Of a stretch of 9,822 nucleotides of DNA, positions 5,215 through 9,822 are shown piece after piece. Position numbers and translations under genes: made by a program. The stretch lies in assembly GCA_002336845.1 (NCBI GenBank), contig DDEX01000057.1, forward strand, positions 88,304-98,125. The letters run 5' to 3'. Origin of the DNA: Rhodobacteraceae bacterium UBA1943 (GTDB lineage: Bacteria > Pseudomonadota > Alphaproteobacteria > Rhodobacterales > Rhodobacteraceae). The notes below the pieces were generated by a model. It saw nothing but the letters and a program-made list of their open reading frames with translations. It had not been told where the DNA came from and did no database searches. Within the stretch, counting starts at the first letter, position 1. Each line of letters opens with the position of its first letter.

Positions 5215-7353
5215 TCAGCTCCGACATTGCCGTGCGCTGCCCGCCTGTCCGCTGCCAAAGCCCAAAAGCTCTACCGACAGGCCGTATTCGGTTGTCGGCG
5301 TCACATTAGAGGAGGACGTGAACCGACGCGAGAGAGAAAGATCGACCGCAATACATTCATTGCGGAAGGTCAGGTTGCCCCCCAGCCGCGAGGCGCGGTC
5401 CTGCACCAGATCATAGCGGCTGCTGACGCGCGCGTTCCAGCCGCTGGTCACCTTTACTGTGCTGTCGAACACCAGTTCCTCGGTGCGCAGCGGGCGGCTT
5501 TCGGTCGGATCCGCCTTCACATAGACATAGCCGCCCGACAGCGAATAGCGGTCGCCCGTAACCCCCAGCCGCAACTCACCCTTTGTCAGCGACAGGTCAT
5601 CGTCCAGGATCAGGCGGTTGGTCAGCGACACACCGCCCGGCAGGCTGACCTGCCAGGCCGCAAGCCAGTCTGATTGCGCGCCCGACAGGCCAGAGGCCAG
5701 ATTGAACTGCCCCAGATCCTCTGCCCGCAGCACCCGGCCAGCGGTGATGCCAAGGGTCCAGCCATCGGGGTCGTGGCGCAGGTAATTGATGCCGATGTTC
5801 GCGCGGGCCCCGCGTTCCACCGCGTCGGCGCCGGGATAGCGGTTCAGCGAGAACAGGTTGCCTTCGTCGAATTCAACCAGCACCGAATCCTCGTTGGGGA
5901 TCGTATCGCTGCCGCCCGGCGCCAGAACCAGTTGCACCACAGGCTCGATCACCTGACCCGAACCGTCGGCGCCCGATTTCACCCAAGGCCAGCGCAACTC
6001 GGCCGCAACGGCGCCCCACACCCTGGCATCGGTGCCTCTGACGGCATCGTCCTGCCCGATCGAATACAGGTCTGCCCGCCCTTCGGCGATCAGCGCGCCC
6101 ACCAGACCGGCAGGCAGCGTCCAGTCGCGCCGCCAGTCGCCCCTCAACGAGGCGCGTGAGGTATCGCGCCCGTCGGCGATGCCATCGCCGTCGCTGTCGA
6201 AGGTCAGGGTCGAGGTGCGGGCGTGGCTGTGCAATTGCAGGGCCAGACCGCCCTGACCGCCAAAAGGCCCATAGTTGAAACGCCGCGCCCAGGTTGCATC
6301 GGTGATGACCGACGGGATGGTGGACCCATCATCCCCGGCCCGCAGCGTCTGCACCCCGATCAGCCGGGCCGAGATATATTCGTCGCGCCGGGTGCGGGCG
6401 ACCTCGGCCTCGCTCAGCAGGCGGTCCTCGTCGCTGACGCCATAATCCAGCAGATAGCCGTCATCGCTGGCCAGGGCGGCGTGGAACGTCAGCTTGAAGC
6501 CGCGGGGCAGATCGAATGTGCCGTCCGCCGTCGTGTACCCACGCAGATGATCGGGGCGGATGTCGTCCCTGGCGCCCTGCAACATCAGCTCGATACTGCC
6601 GGTCTGAAACTCTTGCCGATAGCGCAGATGCACGGCGCGGGTTGATCCGGTGGACAGGAACGGCGTGATCAACAGATCGCGGCTGTCGCCCAGTGTCAGG
6701 AAATAAGGCGTCCAGATGCCCGCCCCAATCTTGGAGCTGTTGGTCCATTTCGGCATCAGGAAGCCGTCGGCGCGGTGCAGCGTGGGGTCGGGCATCCGCA
6801 GGCGCGGAATGTAGAAAACAGGCACCCCGCCCAGCCGGAACTGCGCGTCGCTGAAATATAGTTGGCGTTCCTGTTGGTCATGCACGACGCGGCTGGCGCG
6901 AATTTCCCACAAGGGCGTGTCGCCGCCTTCGCAAATCTTGCAAGAAGAGGCCGCAACCCGGCGCAACGCGGTATAGCGGCCACTGACGCGCTGCATGTCG
7001 GCGGCGGCCAGTTGCAACTGCTGGTCCAGAACCACGCGGGCCGAGATGATCAGCCCCTCGGTCATATCGGCCTTCAGGCTGGCCTGATCGGCCAGAACCA
7101 CGGTGCCGTTGCCATCGTCAATCCGGATCGGGCCGGTGATCTCCAGCCGGTCGGCGGCGCGGTCATAGACCACGCGCTGTGCCGTCAGCCGCTGGCCCTT
7201 GTAGAAAACCTCGACATGGCCATCGGCGACCAGAACGGAATCCGACTGGATCTGCAGGCCATCGGCCACCAGCGTGGCCTTTTCCTGCGCCTGGGCCGGT
7301 TGGCACAGCGCGGTGGTCAGCAACAGGCCAAGAAGGGTGGCAAAGCGGCGCAT
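5215..7353 (-). CDS. lptD: LPS-assembly outer-membrane protein LptD
   Basis: 712-residue outer-membrane translocon (Imp/OstA) that inserts lipopolysaccharide into the outer leaflet. A signal peptide (MRRFATLLGLLLTTALCQPAQAQ) is followed by an LptA-like beta-jellyroll domain (about 25-140; 'LVADGLQIQSDSVLVADGHVEVFYKGQRLTA' region, joining the periplasmic bridge). A conserved junction with C138-x-x-C141 and 'PVFYIPRLRMPDPTLHRADGFLMP' (178-201) leads into a C-terminal beta-barrel of alternating strands ending with TTEYGLSVELLGFG. Other mature cysteines are C667 and C710, two residues from the end. It is somewhat shorter than E. coli LptD (784 residues), as in related bacteria. A loop at 386-397 has a calcium-binding pattern (DSDGDGIADGRD). 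The ATG at 7353 shares one base with the lptG stop (TGATG) and has GGAGG seven nt upstream. The longer in-frame start at 7419 was rejected because it lacks a signal peptide at its N-terminus and overlaps lptG. Confidence 0.95.
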   Translation of the reverse strand: MRRFATLLGLLLTTALCQPAQAQEKATLVADGLQIQSDSVLVADGHVEVFYKGQRLTAQRVVYDRAADRLEITGPIRIDDGNGTVVLADQASLKADMTEGLIISARVVLDQQLQLAAADMQRVSGRYTALRRVAASSCKICEGGDTPLWEIRASRVVHDQQERQLYFSDAQFRLGGVPVFYIPRLRMPDPTLHRADGFLMPKWTNSSKIGAGIWTPYFLTLGDSRDLLITPFLSTGSTRAVHLRYRQEFQTGSIELMLQGARDDIRPDHLRGYTTADGTFDLPRGFKLTFHAALASDDGYLLDYGVSDEDRLLSEAEVARTRRDEYISARLIGVQTLRAGDDGSTIPSVITDATWARRFNYGPFGGQGGLALQLHSHARTSTLTFDSDGDGIADGRDTSRASLRGDWRRDWTLPAGLVGALIAEGRADLYSIGQDDAVRGTDARVWGAVAAELRWPWVKSGADGSGQVIEPVVQLVLAPGGSDTIPNEDSVLVEFDEGNLFSLNRYPGADAVERGARANIGINYLRHDPDGWTLGITAGRVLRAEDLGQFNLASGLSGAQSDWLAAWQVSLPGGVSLTNRLILDDDLSLTKGELRLGVTGDRYSLSGGYVYVKADPTESRPLRTEELVFDSTVKVTSGWNARVSSRYDLVQDRASRLGGNLTFRNECIAVDLSLSRRFTSSSNVTPTTEYGLSVELLGFGSGQAGSARQCRS
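5219..5222 (-). promoter_or_regulatory. Ribosome binding site favouring the surA start at 5212
   Basis: On the - strand GGAG lies six nt before the ATG at 5212, within the last codons of lptD. No equally good site precedes the alternative ATG at 5149, where the nearest purine run (GGAAG) is about 12 nt away. This argues for the longer n-region and for coupling to the end of lptD translation. Confidence 0.55.
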
Positions 7354-8441
7354 CAGCCATCCTCCACATGCAAAAGCAGGGCTATCGACAACAGCAGGGC
7401 CGCGACGGGCGGGCTCCATGCGGCGGCCATGATCGGAATCTGGCCATTCTCGCCCAGAACTTGCGCGAAATTGCGCAGGAAGAACAGGGCAAAACCGGCA
7501 GCCAGCGCCATCAGGGTCAGTTGCCCGGTCTTGCCGAACCGGGCATGGCGCATGGTAAAGCCCGCAGCCACCAGAACCATGGCGCCAAGCAAAAGCGGCA
7601 GGGCAAGCTCCATCTGCATCCAGACCCGATAGTTGCGCGCCGAAAACCCGGCGTCTTCCAGTTCCCGGATATACTTGGGCAAATCCCAGAAGGCGATGGT
7701 CGATGGCTCTCCGAACCCGTCGCGGATGCGCTGGGGCGTCAGGTCGGTGGGCAGGCGGGCACCGTCTGGCTGAACCTCGGCTATGGCCTCGGGGTTCGGC
7801 ACAGTCAGATCCCAGCGTTTTGCGCCGGTCAGGACCCAGTTGCTTGCCTGCAGTTCGGCCGACCGCGCCTCGATCCGGCCAATGGCCAGACCCTCGGGCG
7901 AGAAGAGGAAGAACGATACATCGTCAAGCCGGCTGCCATCTGGGGCCGCGCGCGCAGCCCGGATCACCGATTGGCCCTTGTCATCGCCCTGCCGCATCCA
8001 CAGCCCGTCCGAGGTGACCGACAACACAGATTGCCCGTCCGCGCTGCCAGCCATCCGGGCGTATTCCTTGGACGTGGCGGCGACCAGCGGGTCCAGCACG
8101 GCCACCGCCAAAAGCCCCACCGCCAGTGCGGCGGCAAAGGGCGCCAGCAGAAAACGCAGCCCCGACCGGCCCGAGGCCCGCACCGCCACCAGTTCAGAGG
8201 ACCGCGCCAGAGCCAGAAACAGCGCGATGGCCGACAGGATCACGATCAGCGGCAGGATACGATACAGGTTTTGCGGCGCATTCATCAGCGCGAGATAGAT
8301 TGCCCGCGAGGCGGCCATATCGCCCGCACCCCGGCGCAACTGATCAACGACATCGATCAGCAGCAAAAGGCCGAAGAACGCGCCGAACACCAGCAAGAAT
8401 GTCCACAGAAAGCGGCGCGCGAAATACAGGCTCAGCCTCAT
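7353..8441 (-). CDS. lptG: LPS export ABC transporter permease LptG
   Basis: 362-residue inner-membrane subunit that pairs with LptF and the ATPase LptB to extract LPS from the inner membrane and push it onto LptC-LptA. The layout is that of the YjgP/YjgQ family: TM1 (about 11-31), TM2 (61-78), the cytoplasmic coupling helix 'ARSSELVAVRASGRSG' (79-94), TM3 (96-118), a large periplasmic beta-jellyroll domain (about 120-265), then three C-terminal helices (274-296, 306-325, 336-357), the last preceded by 'GQIPIMAAAWSPP', the usual LptG signature. Length is normal. The ATG at 8441 overlaps the lptF stop as ATGA and has a strong GGAGG seven nt upstream (8449-8453). A 67-codon upstream extension in the same frame was rejected as lptF shadow. 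LptB, LptA and LptC are not in the window. Confidence 0.95.
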   Translation of the reverse strand: MRLSLYFARRFLWTFLLVFGAFFGLLLLIDVVDQLRRGAGDMAASRAIYLALMNAPQNLYRILPLIVILSAIALFLALARSSELVAVRASGRSGLRFLLAPFAAALAVGLLAVAVLDPLVAATSKEYARMAGSADGQSVLSVTSDGLWMRQGDDKGQSVIRAARAAPDGSRLDDVSFFLFSPEGLAIGRIEARSAELQASNWVLTGAKRWDLTVPNPEAIAEVQPDGARLPTDLTPQRIRDGFGEPSTIAFWDLPKYIRELEDAGFSARNYRVWMQMELALPLLLGAMVLVAAGFTMRHARFGKTGQLTLMALAAGFALFFLRNFAQVLGENGQIPIMAAAWSPPVAALLLSIALLLHVEDG

Positions 8442-9562
8442 GCGGTGACCTCCGCGGCGCGGGGGCGGTGTTTCGGGCGTGCGGCCAGCCACAACAGTGC
8501 GAACCCCGCCACAAGCGCGACACCGGGCGCGGCATAGGCCCAGACCCAGCCCTGCGGCGATTGCAGGCCCAGATCGGTCGTCGCCGTCGCGACGCCCTGC
8601 ACCACGATCAGCAGGATCACGGCGACCCCGATCTGCCGCCACAGCCCGAACCGGCTGAAGGCGCCGACCATTAGCGCGGCAAAGCCGATCAGGGCCGAAC
8701 CCACCGCCAGCAACGGCTGGGCAAAGCGCGAATGGCCGTCAAAGCGAAACTCGGCCGCGGTCGCGCCGGTTTCCTTGACCAGCGCCGGATCGGCGCGCAG
8801 CAGTTCCGGCGTGGACAACTCGTCAATGGTGCGCCGCTTGGGGCGGGTGTCGGTCATCAGACCGGCGAAATCATAGGTGAAATCGGCGAATCGAGTCAGC
8901 GTCAGCTTTTGGGTCGCGGTCTCGACCGTCTGCGCGGCCCCGTCGAACATCAGCAGTTTCGGCCCGGTATCGGTGCGGGCGAACAGAGCCTTTTTCGCGG
9001 TATAGACGGTGCGCCGTTCGGGCAGGCGATCATCTGCAAGGAACATGTCCAGCAATTCGCCGGTGCGGGCAATCTCGCGGATATAAAGCGTCAGGCCGCG
9101 CGACGGATGGGTAAAGGTGCCCTCGGCCAGATAGCGCGACGAGGCGTTCTGCGAAATCTCTGCCGTGCGCTCGGCCAGTGCCGCGCGCGACAGGGGCACC
9201 AGAAAATGCATCAGCACCCCCATCATCAGCGCGACGCACAGACCGAACCACAGCACGGGCCGCGCCATCCGATAGGGCGAAAACCCGGTCGCCTGCATCA
9301 CCACCAGCTCGCTTTCGCGCGTCAGGCGGTTGGCGACATAGACGGCGGCGGCAAAGGCCGACAGGGGCAGCACCAGCCGGATCACATTCGGCAGCGTCAA
9401 AAGCGAGAATTCCAGGAACACCAGCGCCGACTGGCCATCGCCGATCAACTGGTCGAACAGGCGCACCGCCCGGTTGACCCAATAGACCGCAACCATGACA
9501 AGCGAGAAAAAACCAAATACCGCAAGAAGTTGCGATAACAGGTATCGGTCAAATCTCGGCAC
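8438..9562 (-). CDS. lptF: LPS export ABC transporter permease LptF
   Basis: 374-residue partner of LptG in the LptB2FG complex. TM1 is at about 12-29, within 'MPRFDRYLLSQLLAVFGFFS' and the residues after it. TM2 is about 58-78; the coupling helix is 'TRESELVVMQATGFSP' (81-96); TM3 is about 101-123. A periplasmic jellyroll (about 130-275) follows, then three helices (280-302, 310-327, 338-361) and a short basic tail. Its position opposite pepA is shared with E. coli. The start is GTG at 9562, giving the family-typical MPRFDRYLLSQL; the in-frame TTG at 9571 would add Met-Gly-Arg and is less likely. No ATG is available upstream. Purines (GGGG and AAGGG) precede the GTG at 3 and 10 nt, neither ideal. 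It is the first gene of the operon, and stops by ATGA overlap with lptG. Confidence 0.93.
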   Translation of the reverse strand: MPRFDRYLLSQLLAVFGFFSLVMVAVYWVNRAVRLFDQLIGDGQSALVFLEFSLLTLPNVIRLVLPLSAFAAAVYVANRLTRESELVVMQATGFSPYRMARPVLWFGLCVALMMGVLMHFLVPLSRAALAERTAEISQNASSRYLAEGTFTHPSRGLTLYIREIARTGELLDMFLADDRLPERRTVYTAKKALFARTDTGPKLLMFDGAAQTVETATQKLTLTRFADFTYDFAGLMTDTRPKRRTIDELSTPELLRADPALVKETGATAAEFRFDGHSRFAQPLLAVGSALIGFAALMVGAFSRFGLWRQIGVAVILLIVVQGVATATTDLGLQSPQGWVWAYAAPGVALVAGFALLWLAARPKHRPRAAEVTA

Positions 9563-9578
9563 GCGCCCCAAGCCCTTG

Positions 9579-9607
9579 TTTTTATCGTTGCGCGCAGCTT
9601 AGAGCAA
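9579..9607 (-). promoter_or_regulatory. Candidate promoter of the lptF-lptG-lptD-surA-pdxA-rsmA operon
   Basis: Read on the - strand, TTGCTC (9607-9602) and TAAAAA (9584-9579) are separated by exactly 17 nt; the -10 matches four of six consensus bases and the -35 has the key TTG. This would place the start of transcription about 10 nt before the GTG of lptF, an unusually short leader. It is the best sigma-70-like pair I found in the divergent spacer, but it is judged by eye. Confidence 0.35.
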
Positions 9608-9634
9608 ATGGTCGCAAAGGAAAACTCGTATCTG

Positions 9635-9655
9635 GCAAAGGGCGGGGCCCTTCGC
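9635..9655 (+). other. Inverted repeat in the lptF-pepA divergent spacer
   Basis: AAGGGC (9638-9643), loop GGG, and GCCCTT (9647-9652) form a perfect 6-bp stem, extended by outer GC pairs across one A-C mismatch. It lies about 60 nt before pepA and about 80 nt before lptF. It could be an RNA hairpin in the pepA leader or a protein-binding palindrome. Confidence 0.45.
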
Positions 9656-9673
9656 TAGCCTTGCGCGGAACCC

Positions 9674-9693
9674 TGCGCGACGCCGGTCGCGCG
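9674..9693 (+). other. Hairpin directly upstream of the pepA ribosome binding site
   Basis: GCGCGAC (9675-9681), loop GCCG, and GTCGCGC (9686-9692) form a perfect 7-bp GC-rich stem, with a possible T-G closing pair (9674/9693). It ends six nt before the GGAG of pepA. No T-tract follows, so it is not an intrinsic terminator; an effect on pepA translation or mRNA stability is possible. Confidence 0.5.
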
Positions 9694-9699
9694 CTTGCC

Positions 9700-9703
9700 G
9701 GAG
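9700..9703 (+). promoter_or_regulatory. Ribosome binding site of pepA
   Basis: GGAG lies six nt before the ATG at 9710. It decides between two nearby ATGs: the one at 9705 is closed by TGA two codons later, so 9710 is the usable start. Confidence 0.75.
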
Positions 9704-9709
9704 AATGCC

Positions 9710-9822
9710 ATGACCACCCCCGTCGCCATCACCTTTGACGTGCCCGATCTGGACGGGCTGGGCCAGCGCAAGGGCCGCATCGCCCTGATCTGCGACGGGG
9801 CATCGCCCGCCACGCCGGCGGC
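9710..9822 (+). CDS. pepA: Probable leucyl aminopeptidase, N-terminal 37 residues (partial)
   Basis: An ORF starts with ATG at 9710 and runs off the right edge. The visible residues are MTTPVAITFDVPDLDGLGQR, then 'KGRIALICDGASPATPA'. The 'PVAITFDVPDLDGL...GRIALI' pattern resembles the variable N-terminal alpha/beta domain of M17 leucyl aminopeptidases in Rhodobacterales. The catalytic metal-binding domain lies outside the window, so the call leans on gene order: pepA is divergent from lptF in E. coli and in many other proteobacteria. The enzyme removes N-terminal residues from peptides in the cytoplasm; the E. coli homologue also binds DNA. A good GGAG site supports the start. It is read in the opposite direction from lptF, with 147 nt between the two starts. 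Confidence 0.72.
   Translation, partial: MTTPVAITFDVPDLDGLGQRKGRIALICDGASPATPA

Noticed and set aside
7354..7419. 22-codon N-terminal extension of lptD
   Set aside because: The signal peptide starts exactly at the ATG at 7353, which has a GGAGG site at seven nt; the extension lies within lptG.
7179..8537. 452-codon open frame on the + strand antisense to lptD/lptG/lptF
   Set aside because: Composition (Gln/Arg/Pro/His-rich) and the lack of any motif mark it as an antisense artefact of high-GC codon bias over three confirmed genes.
9563..9571. TTG start of lptF three codons upstream
   Set aside because: It adds Met-Gly-Arg before the family-typical MPRFDRYLLSQL, and its purine run sits only one base away, too close for a ribosome binding site.
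1..9822. Mobile elements, CRISPR arrays, tRNA or rRNA genes, toxin-antitoxin or defence systems
   Set aside because: No transposase-like frame, spaced direct repeats, cloverleaf or defence-family motif was recognised; nearly all sequence is accounted for by housekeeping genes.

Overview
The window is a GC-rich, densely packed chromosomal segment from an alphaproteobacterium, most likely of the order Rhodobacterales (a Rhodobacter/Paracoccus-type organism). This rests on the wording of the proteins (for example the LptF start MPRFDRYLLSQL and the DUF4167 N-terminus) and on gene order; the genus cannot be fixed by eye. I see no insertion sequence, prophage, CRISPR array, tRNA or rRNA. It reads as a conserved housekeeping region rather than an accessory island.

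Left block, + strand (1-2091): the 3' end of prfA (release factor 1), then prmC (the methyltransferase that modifies the GGQ glutamine of release factors) overlapping it by ATGA, then after a 178-nt gap a DUF4167 protein with a conserved N-terminal domain and a long low-complexity Arg/Asp/Asn-rich and Ala/Pro-rich tail. The block closes with a strong hairpin terminator that also sits over the stop codon of the convergent gene rsmA. A perfect 20-bp tandem duplication covers the DUF4167 stop codon, and a 15-bp tandem duplication covers the prmC start codon.

Middle and right block, - strand (9562 down to 2085): lptF, lptG, lptD, surA, pdxA and rsmA, all overlapping or separated by 1-2 nt, so very probably one operon. 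LptF and LptG are the permease subunits that extract LPS from the inner membrane. LptD is the outer-membrane LPS translocon, and SurA is a periplasmic chaperone that helps fold outer-membrane barrels including LptD. PdxA (vitamin B6 synthesis) and RsmA (16S rRNA dimethylation) complete the operon. The order joins the lptFG pair with the lptD-surA-pdxA-rsmA set; in Escherichia coli these are two separate loci.

Right edge, + strand (9710-9822): the first 37 codons of a probable leucyl aminopeptidase (pepA), divergent from lptF. The 147-nt spacer holds a candidate lptF promoter and two hairpins in the pepA leader.

No undescribed system stands out. The points most worth a second look are the DUF4167 protein beside the release-factor genes, a calcium-loop-like insert in a predicted surface loop of LptD, the cysteine layout of LptD and SurA, and the two small tandem duplications at gene boundaries.
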